A stretch of DNA of 64,000 nucleotides from Brachypterus glaber (GCA_958510825.1 OY294051.1:3100001-3164000), one strand, 5' to 3'. Shown: positions 48,701-58,934, numbered from the stretch's first letter. Notes: generated by a model from the sequence alone, not told the origin. Program-made: numbers and translations.

Positions 48701-49117
48701 GTAGGGTTTTACGAGTGTCTGGATTATCCAAAATCTTGATGATTTTCGAGAAAATAAACAGATTTCTTGTCTTGATAATTTCTCGACAATTAACTTCTTG
48801 TCTCACAAGAGTCTTGATTTTTAAGACTCTTGGCAAATCCTCCCTCGAGGTGACTAGATTTTTCTTGATTTTTTAAATTACACTCTCGATTTTTTTCGAA
48901 CTCTAAATCGAAATTCTCGTGGCAGTTATTGTGTTAAACATTTTATATCTTCACAATTTGTAAACCAGAATCCAGAAGAGTAAGTCTGTAACTGTAAATT
49001 AAAAAATTTAAATAACATAATCAATGTAGGAAGATAGAAATGCATCAAACAAATAGAGAAAATGGCGGATTCCACTGAATCTTACCCCCTGCCGAAGAAA
49101 ATTTATACATATTTAAA
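48701..49117. other. AT-rich stretch without a gene
   Basis: TCTTGA/TCTCGA-rich sequence with no feature I can name. Confidence 0.45.
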
Positions 49118-49215
49118 ATAGTTATTTATATACCAAGGGACTAAACTGGCTGTTTTAGTCCCGCTGCATTAGGGACTAAAACAGCCAAGTTTAGTCCTGA
49201 GGTATATACACTATT
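49118..49215 (+). mobile_element. Minimal 98-bp nested-hairpin MITE (family D)
   Basis: An almost perfect palindrome. The ends are AATAGTTATTTATATACC and the complement of AATAGTGTATATACCTC. The arms are GGGACTAAACTGGC and TGTTTTAGTCCC against GGGACTAAAACA and GCCAAGTTTAGTCC, around the loop GCTGCATTA. It is the shortest element here with an AATAGT-type terminus. Confidence 0.8.
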
Positions 49216-49512
49216 TTTTGCAGGACCAAACATAATTTAGGTAGAGTAGATAAAATTAAAATTAAAAACCATGCGTCTAAAATCGGTTGTTTTATTTTCG
49301 TAATTTAATCAAGATGCCTGTAAGTTGCGAAAAGTCAGTTTCATGGCTATCGCGATTTCAATTGTTTTTTAATATGGTTGACACAAACGTCAAAAAAATG
49401 GACGAAAATGATAAATTTTAAGTTATGTATAAATTATTATAACAATGTTAGTTTTAAAGGTTTTCTTTGTTAAAATCAAATAAATTGGTTTGAATCGCTA
49501 ATTTATTACAAA
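49216..49512. other. AT-rich sequence up to the assembly gap
   Basis: Nothing recognised. Confidence 0.5.
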
Positions 49513-49712
49513 NNNNNNNNNNNNNNNNNNNNNNNNNNNNNNNNNNNNNNNNNNNNNNNNNNNNNNNNNNNNNNNNNNNNNNNNNNNNNNNNNNNNNNNN
49601 NNNNNNNNNNNNNNNNNNNNNNNNNNNNNNNNNNNNNNNNNNNNNNNNNNNNNNNNNNNNNNNNNNNNNNNNNNNNNNNNNNNNNNNNNNNNNNNNNNNN
49701 NNNNNNNNNNNN
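49513..49712. other. Assembly gap (200 N)
   Basis: Exactly 200 unknown bases. The sequence resumes inside a copy of the GACA inverted-repeat element about 119 bases from where its left end should be, so the gap at least partly covers that repeat. Confidence 0.99.
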
Positions 49713-50255
49713 TTTTTTATAGGGCTTAAAAAGAGCTTTTATTTAAAATATAATTTTTTGAAATCGGGTTATAAATATGTGAGATATGCTAAAAAAACCT
49801 TTTACTGCTTTAAACGCCAATATCTCGAAAACAATGCATTTTAGGAACAAACATTTTTTGACCAATTTAAAATTATCTTTTATATAAGTGCTAAATTAAC
49901 CAAATACAATAATAATTGCCTTAATTATAAACAAAAAACGCTAAAAATAGGAGTTTTATCCTATTTTTACCCCCTTACCCCCAATCGTTTACCCCCAAAA
50001 TCTAATCAGCTCTTCGGAATACGATAAGAAACAAATGCAAAAAACTGCAAGTCGATATCTCATGTAGAAATGGAGTTAGAGAGTTTACACCAGACAGACA
50101 GACAGACACAGACAGACGGACGCTATTTTTTTTACTGATTTCGACTCAGAATGATCTAAAACGTCGAGAAATGTGAAAAAACGTGGTCAAAGATTTTGAC
50201 TTTTCGGCGAAGATTTCAATACATCGGCACTCTTAGTAGCACTAAGTGCCGATGT
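49713..50255 (+). mobile_element. GACA inverted-repeat element, right part (copy 3)
   Basis: Matches 9169-9778. It ends AGTGCCGATGT at 50245-50255, with the terminal hairpin starting ACATCGGCACT at 50221. The GACA tract is only a few units. The element lies in the integrin intron, its end about 20 bases from the 5' splice site of the exon at 50277-50529. Confidence 0.85.
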
Positions 50256-50276
50256 AAAAACAATTAAAAAACTTAC

Positions 50277-50529
50277 TTTGATGGGTGACAAAAAGTCTCT
50301 AACCCAATCTTCGATATAAACCGTGGATTTTCTACAATAGGGTTTGTGATTCACATCCTCCCATCGGATGGTTTTGTGATTTTTTCTTGCATCAGGCATG
50401 CTGGGATCGATATCAGCGAACCAGACACGCTGTTTGTTTCCCAACTCCTTTATCAGGCACTGAATTGAAAAGTTGGAGCTGGCTTTCTGAACTTTATCAG
50501 CGATTTCGAAGCAAGATTTAAATGTAAAG
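50277..50529 (-). CDS. Integrin alpha subunit, exon F (start of thigh domain)
   Basis: The exon is preceded on the minus strand by a T-rich acceptor (TGTTTTTTAG at 50530 upward) and followed by AAA then GTAAGT at 50276. Its first base completes a Cys codon with the TG left by exon E, giving NTNNTC-FTFKSCFEI, the usual start of the integrin thigh domain with paired cysteines. It encodes 84 further residues, including WFADIDPSMPDARKN, and ends in phase 0 at DFLSPIK. No continuation was found downstream: the next 20 bases lead into the GACA element and then an assembly gap. Confidence 0.88.
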
Positions 50530-50781
50530 CTAAAAAACACATTAAATATCACTGGACTGAAATAAAATTAAAAAAAAATATTGAAAATATAAAAAAATAA
50601 AAATTTCATTTTTGTTTTGTTTTGTTTTTGCAAAAAAAATTGACTTCTTTTTAAGTTTTTTCATTTTTTAAAATAGTAACTTTTTTGTTTTTTGGGGGAT
50701 TACTTTCAAACATTAGGCCCTAACGTTAGATGTTAGATAAACGTTAGAAATAACGTTTTCTTAACGTTAAATTTTTACTAG

Positions 50782-50784
<3 letters not shown>

Positions 50785-50857
<73 letters not shown>
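50785..50857. repeat. (TA)n microsatellite in integrin intron
   Basis: A pure TA dinucleotide tract of over 35 units within the intron between exons F and E. Confidence 0.97.
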
Positions 50858-50859
<2 letters not shown>

Positions 50860-51439
50860 CAAGTAACACAAGTAGCTTTAAAGTGTCTCTTACTACGTAT
50901 CCGTTGTCAAATTAAAGCTAGCTTGGCTGTAACAGCTTTCTGTAAACGAGATTTGAAGTGGTTTTAGCGATAGCATTTGGCCAATTTAGAAGAGTCATTA
51001 TATGGTTGCTATGAGGCTTTCACGTAAGCTGGAATATCGATTTTACAAACATTCTGTGTTTAAAGTTTTTGTAAGCTGCATGTTTTTACCTATATATTAA
51101 AGTTTATTTAATAAATTTAATAAAAACATAAAGCATCTTTTAATATTATTGATGTTTCTTCTCTTGGTTGAACCTGCCTCGCTCTGGGGCAGATTTAACC
51201 ATTTTTCAGCTTGCCATTTTCCAGCAAAAAATAAATAAATATTTATTTTATAAAAATTTAAACTACAGCTACTTATAAACAAAGGTTTGAAGTTTACGCT
51301 CATGACAAAATTATTTCGAAATATTCATATTTGATACAAAGATATAAATTTTTTACAAAAAAGTGGTTGAACCTACAGCCAATTTAAGCCGTAAAATCTA
51401 AGCGTGTTACTTGGGTTATAATTTATTAAAAATATTTAC

Positions 51440-51675
51440 CAGGTATTATTAGTATTATAGGGATATGCACTACATCCTTTTTTCGCAACATTAATGTTTT
51501 TTAATTCGGTTCCTGTAACGTCGATTTTTATATCGATTATAGGTCGAGTTTTGAATAGAATCGCCCTTTCGGATTCGTATGCTCCAACTACGAAATCGGG
51601 GTAGCCGTTTTCGTCCATATCCAAGCCTCCACTCATTGAGTATCCCAGAGTTAGTATTTTGGAATTGGTTATAAC
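51440..51675 (-). CDS. Integrin alpha subunit, exon E (last propeller blade and linker)
   Basis: The acceptor is CTTTTTTAG just above 51675 and the donor GTAAAT below 51440. It starts in phase 0 with VITNSKILTLGYSMSGGL and includes DMDENGYPD, the third Ca-binding hairpin of the propeller (DxDxxGxxD). Then come FVVGAYESERAILFKTRPII, the RP motif that closes the propeller, and CSAYPYNTNNT. It ends with two bases (TG) of a Cys codon completed in exon F. A family B hairpin element ends 9 bases before the acceptor. Confidence 0.93.
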
Positions 51676-51684
51676 CTAAAAAAG

Positions 51685-51922
51685 AATAGTATATTAAAGT
51701 ACTAGTTTCATATCATACGTTTTTGGCGCACGAGTACAAGTTTTACCCACTCGTTTTCTAAAGTGCTAGTGCTCTAAAAACGTGTTATGAAACGAGTGCT
51801 TTATACAATTTTTTCTATTTTGCTCTAAAATTTTAAAAACTTACATTTAAATTGATGACTGATTAGGGATTTTTGTTTTGGATTGGCATTACAGTTTACA
51901 CTATGTTTAAAATTCTAAGAAC
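51685..51922 (+). mobile_element. Nested-hairpin element family B in integrin intron
   Basis: It begins AATAGTATATTAAAGTACTAG, as at 24254, with arms TTTCATATCATACGTTTT / CTAAAAACGTGTTATGAAAC, and continues to GTTTAAAATTCTAAGAAC. There it is cut off by the family A element at 51923. Its AATAGT end lies 9 bases upstream of the splice acceptor of exon E. Confidence 0.8.
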
Positions 51923-52200
51923 AATAGTTATTTATGATACTAGTGGGTAAAGTAAGATATTGCCCATGGCTGACGCCTCGCAGGTTAATTTTCGAGAGTG
52001 CAATATCGGTTTACCCATGAGTGCCATACAAGGTTTTATCCAATAAATAGCTTAGAAATTCATATTTTTATTAAAAATTTGAATGACATTTACAAGAAAA
52101 TAATTTGACAAGTGACAGTTGAGTGGGTAAAATAAATAATTATCCACTCAATAAAGTAAAATCCACGCGGGGGTTATTATTGAGTTTATCTATTTAAAAT
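51923..52200 (-). mobile_element. Nested-hairpin MITE family A in integrin intron, truncated
   Basis: A reverse-oriented copy beginning AATAGTTATTTATGATAC and ending at TATCTATTTAAAAT. It lacks the final 60 or so bases of the family. It directly abuts the family B element, indicating one inserted into the other, or both were rejoined by deletion. Confidence 0.82.
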
Positions 52201-52427
52201 ATACTTACACTTTTTATTTTGAAGTCCAAACAAAATAAAAAAATAAAATAAATGAAATCAAAAATTAAAAAAAAAATACAACAAAATATTATTTATTTTG
52301 TCTGGCCTACAAAGGGTTAAAAATCAACTACGTAGATGTTTATTTTTAACCAAACGTTTAAAATTGAAAGATTTTTTTGTAAGCTAAGTGTTTTCCAGCA
52401 CTTTGATATAGGGGAAATTACATCTAC

Positions 52428-52737
52428 CTGTGTTTCTTTCACAATCAACCCATCTTTTGACCCAGAATAGACATAAACTGCACCGCTAGATTTCCCGGGT
52501 TGATAATTCTCGTAAGGAGCACCAATGGCAACATCCGTGTATCCGTCTTTGTTTATATCACCAATTTCCGTCATAGAGAATCCGAATCTGGACAGTTTTT
52601 TTCCGTGTAAAACTTGGTCCTCTTGGCACTCTTTGAAGGGGTTGTCCCTGCATTTTCGTAGGTTTGTGTAAACGTATACTTTTCCACCGTGGTGCTTGTC
52701 ATAGTAAAATGGAGCTGCCACCAAAAGATCGTCGTAT
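52428..52737 (-). CDS. Integrin alpha subunit, exon D (propeller blades with second Ca site)
   Basis: The acceptor is TCTTTTTAG above 52737 and the donor GTAGAT below 52428. The first base (A) completes the Gly codon begun in exon C, restoring DINNDG-YDD, the first Ca-binding hairpin. It continues DLLVAAPFYYDKHHGGKVYVY, an FG-GAP blade. A second blade follows with the Ca site DINKDGYTD, then VAIGAPYENYQPGKSSGAVYVY. It ends in phase 0 at IVKETQ. The cysteines CRDNPFKEC form the expected loop disulphide. Confidence 0.94.
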
Positions 52738-52889
52738 CTAAAAAGAAAAGTATTTATTTTTTAAATTATTTATATAATTACATACAAATCTTTTGTTTTC
52801 AATAAATTTTGCTCCAGATTAAATGCTTGTCTAAGGTTATTCCTAAATATTTTTGATTATATTATTTTGTTGGCAGCAGTTTTTCTTAC

Positions 52890-53097
52890 CCATCATTGTT
52901 GATATCAGCAGCAAGCAAGGTATACCCATAACTAGATCCAAATTCTTTACCCCGGATAATAAGAGTAAGGTTCATTATTTTTTGGGGTCCATTTTTTTCG
53001 AAAAAATATACCATTCCTGTTAAATTTGATCTTGGGGCTCCAGAAACATAACTTACTTTGCTGCTGTTGAAAAATTTACCTCCAGTTACACTCATAC
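52890..53097 (-). CDS. Integrin alpha subunit, exon C (propeller blade 3-4)
   Basis: The acceptor is the T-rich tract ending TAG above 53097 and the donor GTAAGA below 52890. Its first two bases complete the Gly of YLG, giving YSYLG-MSVTGGKFF. It continues YVSGAPRSNLTGMVYFF, a canonical FG-GAP strand pair, and IIRGKEFGSSYGYTLLAADI. It ends with two bases of the Gly codon in the Ca site DINNDG. An N-glycosylation sequon (NLT) lies in SGAPRSNLTG. Confidence 0.94.
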
Positions 53098-53385
53098 CTA
53101 AAAAAATAAATGGAAGTTATAATAGAGATCTCGAGTTGAGGCTTTTGTGCCAGATATGAACTCTTAGATTTTTTTTTGGGTATTTTGTCAAAGAAAAAGC
53201 TTTATTTTCTATATTTTTATAACGTATATACAATTCTCTGTCCTGAAATTTAATAAAATCAAAACAGAAATAACTGAGATATGAATGAATCTTTAGAAAT
53301 TCCCTCCCATCTTCTTTTTAAAATTTGGCATAAAATACAAAAAAATTTCAACCACGACTAAGGTTTCCCGACACAAAAAACTTAC

Positions 53386-53597
53386 CTAAGTAACTGTATT
53401 TATCAATGGGTTCTGGATTGTCATTAATGGGACTAGAATAAACTAGATGGTCTCTATTTATAAAAGAACCCCACTGTTCTTTGGCAAATATGGAGCCCCT
53501 CCACGTGTGAACTCCTGGGGCTCCAACTAAAGCGGTTCCGTCTTCCAAAAACTCAGCGCTTGTTCCAGCTTGACATACTGCATACTGCTGGTGATAT
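53386..53597 (-). CDS. Integrin alpha subunit, exon B (propeller blade 2-3)
   Basis: The acceptor AG (GTAG) is directly above 53597 and the donor GTAAGT below 53386. The first base completes a Lys codon from exon A, and the exon reads YHQQYAVCQAGTSAEFLEDG, then ALVGAPGVHTWRGSIF, the conserved GAPG..WRG blade motif of integrin alpha chains. It ends with one base of the Gly in KYSYLG. The acceptor is unusual: only four bases (GTAG) separate the exon from a family A MITE, so any branch point and pyrimidine tract must lie inside the element. Confidence 0.93.
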
Positions 53598-53601
53598 CTA
53601 C

Positions 53602-53933
53602 AATAGTTATTTATAGTACTAGTGGGTAAAGTAAGATATTGCCCATGAGAAAATTAATCTGGGAGACGTCAGCCAAGCAGGTTAATTTTCGAGAGGGCAA
53701 TATCGGTTTACTCAGTGTGCCATACAAGGTTTTATCCAATAAATAGCTTAGGAATTCATATTTTTATTAAAAATTTTAATGACATTTACAAGAAAATAAT
53801 TTGACAAGTGACAGTTGAGTGGGTAAAATAAATAATTATCCACTCAATAAAGTAAAAGGTATTACTGAGTTTATCTATTTAAAATAAAGCTGGTAATTGT
53901 CTTATTATCTGTATGTATTGGATAAAAAATATT
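53602..53933 (-). mobile_element. Nested-hairpin MITE family A abutting a splice acceptor
   Basis: A nearly full-length reverse copy beginning AATAGTTATTTATAGTAC at 53602 and ending GTATTGGATAAAA near 53926. The inner hairpin has a rearranged loop (AATCTGGGAGACGTCAGCC). Its AATAGT end is four bases from the start of integrin exon B. Confidence 0.88.
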
Positions 53934-53999
53934 ATTCAACTATTTAAATGGACTTACTTATATAGTTTGTTCATAAAACGGTTCAGTTTAACTTTATAG

Positions 54000-54958
54000 A
54001 CTTAATATTAAACTTTATGGACTTACTTTTTTTTATAAAGTAAAAAATCCTGCACACAATAACATTAAACCTATATTTTTGGATTTTTATGAAATTAATA
54101 TTCTGTTTTATAGACTTACTGTTAAAATTATGAACTTATTGCATTTTAAGGACTTATTTTTGACCTATAGGTATTTGACAAGGTTTAATTTAACTTTATA
54201 GAAGTTATTAAACTTTATGGACTAATTGTTTAACTTTATGGACTTTTTCCATAGGTTGTAGTTGTCCTCGACTCGGTTCAAAATCAAGCACACCATAATA
54301 TTAAGCACGGTTTTTCGGATTTTACTTTATCGGCTTAATATTTAACCTTATATTTATTAATAAACTTTATAGACTTACTATTAAAATTTATGGACCTAAT
54401 ATTGGGCTTACTTTTCTATAGGTTGTCCTCGACACTGTTTAAAAATCGTGGACACTATAATATTAAGCACGGTTTTTTAAATTTTATTTTATGGACAATA
54501 TTTAACTTTATAGACTTATTAGTAAACTTTATAGACTTACTTTTAAACTTTATAGACTTACTATTAAACTTTATGGACTTATTATTGGACTTACTTCTCT
54601 ATAGGTTGTCCTCGACACTGCTTAAAACCCGTGCACACTATAATATTAAGCACGGTTTGTTGAATTTTATTTTATGGACAATATTTAACTTTATAGACTT
54701 ATTAGTAAACTTTATAGACTTACTTTTAAACTTTATAGACTTACTTTTAAACTTTATAGACTTACTATTAAACTTTATGGACTTATTATTGGACTTACTT
54801 TTCTATAGGTTGTCCTCGACACTGCTTAAAAATCGTGCACACTATAATATTAAGCACGGTTTGTTGAATTTTATTTTATGGACAATATTACTTATTAGTA
54901 AACTTTATAGACTTACTTTTAAACTTTATAGACTTACTATTAAACTTTATGGACTTAC
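54000..54958 (-). repeat. Intronic array repeating the 5' splice-site region of exon A
   Basis: The 3' end of exon A (CGAGGACAACCTATAGAAAA) with its GTAAGT donor is repeated three more times well preserved (aligned positions about 54421, 54604 and 54808), plus a degenerate copy near 54254; spacing is 160-204 bases. Between them lie 21-base units AGTAAGTCTATAAAGTTTA, each holding another GTAAGT. In the units the exon-like block is preceded by ACCGTGCTTAATATTATAGTG. The array fills most of the 1.36-kb intron 1. An apparent 192-codon plus-strand frame is only the antisense of this array. Confidence 0.88.
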
Positions 54959-55217
54959 TTTTCTATAGGTTGTCCTCGACACGGTTCAAAAATCGTGTCA
55001 AATTTCAAGGTATGATCCAAAATGTAACACAACCCATATCCATAGTGTTCCAGTGCAGGGAGGCCCACATCTATCGATACATATCGATGGGCGCACACTA
55101 TAACATTGCCCCCAGGTTTTTGAGATTTCACCGTAACGCCCATCCATTGACTGTTTTTATCTTCGTCTTTTCCTGGAGGGTTTAAGCCCACTTCTTCGGT
55201 CTCCTCATAGTCGAACT
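54959..55217 (-). CDS. Integrin alpha subunit, exon A (propeller blade 1-2)
   Basis: The acceptor TTAAG lies above 55217 and the donor GTAAGT below 54959. Its first two bases complete a codon from an upstream exon not found here. The reading is FDYEETEEVGLNPPGKDEDK, NSQWMGVTVKSQKPGGNVIV, CAHRY and YGLCYIL, then CRGQPIE. QWMGVTV.SQ.PGG.V..CAHRY and G.CY.L are signatures of the second blade, closest in my memory to laminin-type (PS1, alpha3/6/7) chains. The cysteines in VCAHRY and LCYIL form the family disulphide. The protein is a membrane adhesion receptor that pairs with a beta subunit. Confidence 0.93.
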
Positions 55218-55735
55218 CTTAAAAAATATATGTAGAAAATTAATACTTTTAATTGTTTCAGGATATTTTTAAAGAAGGAAAGAGTAAGAAATATCAATAT
55301 TGGTATAACTTTTAAAGACATTAAAACAAATCATAGGTATTAATGTTAAATTTTAAAGAAAAAAGGGTCTTTTTCTATTTTTTTTCTTAATTTTTTTGTT
55401 TAATTTTAGATATTTTTAGTTTTGTTACTGGTATTTTTGTTAAATCATTTAAAAGTTATAACAAGTTTTTAAGTGTTTTACTCTCCTTTCTTAAAGAATC
55501 CATCTTTTGGCATTTTACTATCAGAAGTGTAACCCAGATTTTTTGGTAGCTAAAAATATATATTTGCTAAAAAAGGCACTCTTAAAATAGGGGAAGCAAA
55601 AACATAAGCAATTTGTTTTGTGTAAAGTTTTTACACAAAGTTGTATCTGGGAGGGTTAGGTTAACAGAACATAATTATTAAGTAAAACTTTGTGTAAAAA
55701 CTTTACAGATCCCAAATTGCTTATGTTTTGCTATA
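55218..55735. other. Upstream intron with a small inverted-repeat element
   Basis: No exon is certain. 55596-55731 has paired ends GCAAAAACATAAGCAATTT / AAATTGCTTATGTTTTGC and inner arms GTGTAAAGTTTTTACAC / GTGTAAAAACTTTAC, a foldback element. It adjoins the mariner-like MITE at 55736. Confidence 0.6.
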
Positions 55736-56327
55736 CAGGGTGATCACTAACTGCCATGCCAACAATTAAGATGTGATTCTACATCCAAAAATATGAAAAA
55801 AGACTTCTATAAAGGCTTTTCGAAGATGACATATTGAATGGGGAATAAAAAAAAGCATGAATAAAATTTGAATACTTCAAGGTGATTTTTCATTTAAAAC
55901 TGAGAAAAAAAGTATATCTTCACCAAAATACCGAAATTTAATATTAAAGGAGTAATAGCAGGTGGCACAAAATGTTACTTCCTCTTAATTGCATTTTTTG
56001 AAAACGGCTGCTCCTACAGTGTTACACTATATGACATTTTTTATGTATTTTTACTCAAGGAATCTATATTTTTTACAAAAAATCCAAAAAAAAGTACACA
56101 TAAAAAAGTTTGGGGCCATAAACTTATTGCCCTTATTAATATTAGTATACATGCAAAAGCTCGTCGCTTTAGCTTAAAGGGTACCAGAGTTATTAATAAA
56201 AAACCTTTTTTATTACAATTTTAAAGGGCCGTAGCTCCCTTAGGGCTCATTTACGGACCAACCTTTATAGAAACTTTTTTTGATATTTTTGATTGCAGAA
56301 TCACCTCTTAAATTTTGGCATGCCAAC
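55736..56327 (+). mobile_element. Mariner-like MITE (family M2), deleted copy
   Basis: The left end CAGGGTGATCACTAACTGC follows a TA. Deletions remove part of the left arm, and the element stops near TTTTGGCATGCCAACC without the terminal CAGGGTG complement. Confidence 0.8.
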
Positions 56328-56481
56328 CTAGCTTACTAAAAATCTGGCTATACCACTAATAAACTTAAATTTGCAGCTATTTTTAAAAATTATCATTGTT
56401 GCAGCTACTTATAAGTATTCTATTATCTTATTTAGTGTATTAAGTGGATAAAATCACTTAATATACGAGTTGAGAATTTAA

Positions 56482-56936
56482 TTTTATCCAACACCTTTTA
56501 TTTTTAAATAAAAATCTATAATTTTGCGAAAAATTATGTCAAAAATATTAAGATTAAGTTTTCTTACTACTAAAATAATAGGTAGACATGGCCTAAGTAT
56601 GCCTATTAAAAATAAACAATTGCTAGTTTTACATTTCTTACAAACGTCAAAATGGACGCGGTGATGACAGAATTTTTAATAAAAACAGTATTTTATTCAA
56701 AAACTAAAGAATAATTTGGGGTTTTCTTTAATTTTTATGGTTTAGTTAACGTGCTTCTATTTATAGAATAGTTATAATACTTAATTAATAGGGTATGTAA
56801 CTAATTTTGGGTGAGATCAAAAGCTGTACGTAAAAGAGTGGGTGAAAATTTTTTTAGCCACTAGTGGAAAAAAACTCACTTTTGACATTTAAAATAGTGC
56901 TCAAAACAAGTGTTTCTGTGAAGGTGTTGGATAAAG
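56482..56936 (+). mobile_element. Putative inverted-repeat element with TTATCCAACACC ends
   Basis: TTTTATCCAACACC at about 56483 and its near complement GGTGTTGGATAAA at about 56923 bracket 455 bases with other weak inverted blocks (CCACTAGTGG near 56860). A related GTGGATAAAATCACTT lies just outside. Single copy in this window. Confidence 0.45.
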
Positions 56937-58201
56937 GTTTTTAACTTAAATGTTTTTAAATTGTTTTTTTTTTTATTTTTAAAAAGAATATGCTACTTGA
57001 CTTTATGAACCAGAAAAAGGTTTTAAACAAGCAAAGAAATTCAAAATAAGTCAAAAACCTTAAAAACAGTTTAAGGTAACTGCAATTTTGATTTTTTTTA
57101 CAAAAATAATAGCAGTGGTTGAATATTTTTAAATCTTGTTTCTTCTGATTATTTTAAGAGTTCATTGTAAACTCCGCGCATTATCTATCTGAGTTGATGG
57201 TCATTTGTTTCTTGTTATTTGGTTGGCAGAATATATTTAGTTCCTTATGTAAGGTTTTCATCTTGTTTAAAATTTATTGTCAATCAAGACATTATTTTGA
57301 CATTTATAAAAAAAATCCAAATAATTTGCTTTAGCAAGAAGAAATAACGAGAAAAGTGCATAAAAAGAAAACTAAATCATCAATCTATAAACATTTTGTT
57401 TAAATGAAGTAATATAATGCAGTGCTCTATAAATTTTTGAAGTAAACACTATAACAGAAAATTTTTTGGTTAAAATAATACTGGTCCGTAATTTTATTCA
57501 GGTAATGTTAAATTTAAGTTTATAATAGCACTTTATGAATAAAAACTTACTTTTATTATAATTTTGAACAAAGTTTTACTTTTTAAACAGATTTTGTTAT
57601 TATTTGTAAGACGTAAAATGACAGTCAATTTAACCTAAATGTTAAAAATTATCAAAAGCACAATGGGCTACAAAAATATTACTAAAAGTCATTTTTAAAC
57701 CACTAATCATAGATTCCTTGATCCAATTTGTTACTCAGATAGATAATGCGCCGAGTATAAATGTTTTATATTTTAATATAAAAACAATGGTAGGGGGGCC
57801 CAGTATGGATTACTTAGGCGATGCCACCGTGCACAAAAAAGAAAAAATCTATAAAAAATTATATTTTCTTCTGAGAAACGAAATTTAACAATATTTAACA
57901 AATTATATAAAAAAACTGTTAGTAATATAAAATGAACAGAAAAAGAAATCATCAGTAATTGTTTATTTTGTATATTTGTATACGAAATTAAGTAATTATA
58001 CAAATGATGTCATGTTTTAACAGATGTACTGTATCATCGTGTAAAAAAATTGAAAGCCTTTGATAAGTGGTACTGACTTCCCAAAGGCGAATTTTAAATA
58101 AACAAAATATTTTTATTATACAGAGTATTTTAAAAGTTCTTAAGCAAAGATAAAAAATAAATACACTGAGAATTTGCTACTCAATCGCGATTTTTTTTAT
58201 A
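56937..58201. other. AT-rich stretch without a recognised gene
   Basis: I looked on the minus strand for the missing integrin N-terminal exon and found none that I could support. Confidence 0.45.
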
Positions 58202-58934
58202 CAGAGTGGTCCAAAAGTCACCCCCCCCCCTCTTAACTTTTGAACGAGTTTAGATATCGACTTCAAATTTAGAACTTTTAAATAAGACAACTTGAACTAT
58301 CTTTAAGCATATATTTGATACTTTTAGCTCTTAAAATGTGGGCAGGGGGGCATGGGGCGACATTTTTTTAAATGGAAAGGTAGGTCGTGTGATACACCAT
58401 TTTAAAGCTTATAAAATTCTCCATTTAACTGTATATCTTTTATTTTTTTAAAAAATTTTTTTTTTGGGCTTTCTTAAAATAGGGTTGAAAATAGGTAGAT
58501 ATTTTTGTCAAAATTTCTCTAAAAAATCCAAACAATTTTTTAAAAATGCCTAATTTCATAATGAAAAAAAGTAAATTATACTTTTAAACTAATTTTAGTT
58601 GACATAAATAAAAATTAACAAAAAAAAACTTAAAAATTTATTTTTTTAGTACAAAAAACTGAAAAATCAAAACCTTAAAAAACATGTTTAAAAATTTTAA
58701 AAATGTATGGTTATATAGAGAATTTTAAAGGCTTTAAAATGATGTATCACACGGCCCCCCTTTCTATTTAAAAAAAAACCCATGCCCCCCTGCTCATATT
58801 TTAAGAGATAAAAGTATCAAATATATGCTTAAAGATAGTTTAAGTTGTCTTATTTAGGAGTTCTAAATTCGAAATCGATATCTCAACTCGTTAAAAAGTT
58901 AAGAGGGGGGGGGGATGACTTTTGGACCGCACCG
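58202..58934 (+). mobile_element. Mariner-like MITE with long inverted repeats (family M1), second copy
   Basis: A 733-bp copy between TA dinucleotides, with ends CAGAGTGGTCCAAAAGTCACC and the complement of CGGTGCGGTCCAAAAGTCATCC. The arms are over 150 bases, with C10 and G10 runs near the tips. Confidence 0.85.

Noticed and set aside
54390..54968. 192-codon plus-strand frame rich in repeated NFIDLLL
   Set aside because: It is the antisense reading of the tandem array in integrin intron 1; the periodic protein follows from the DNA repeat.
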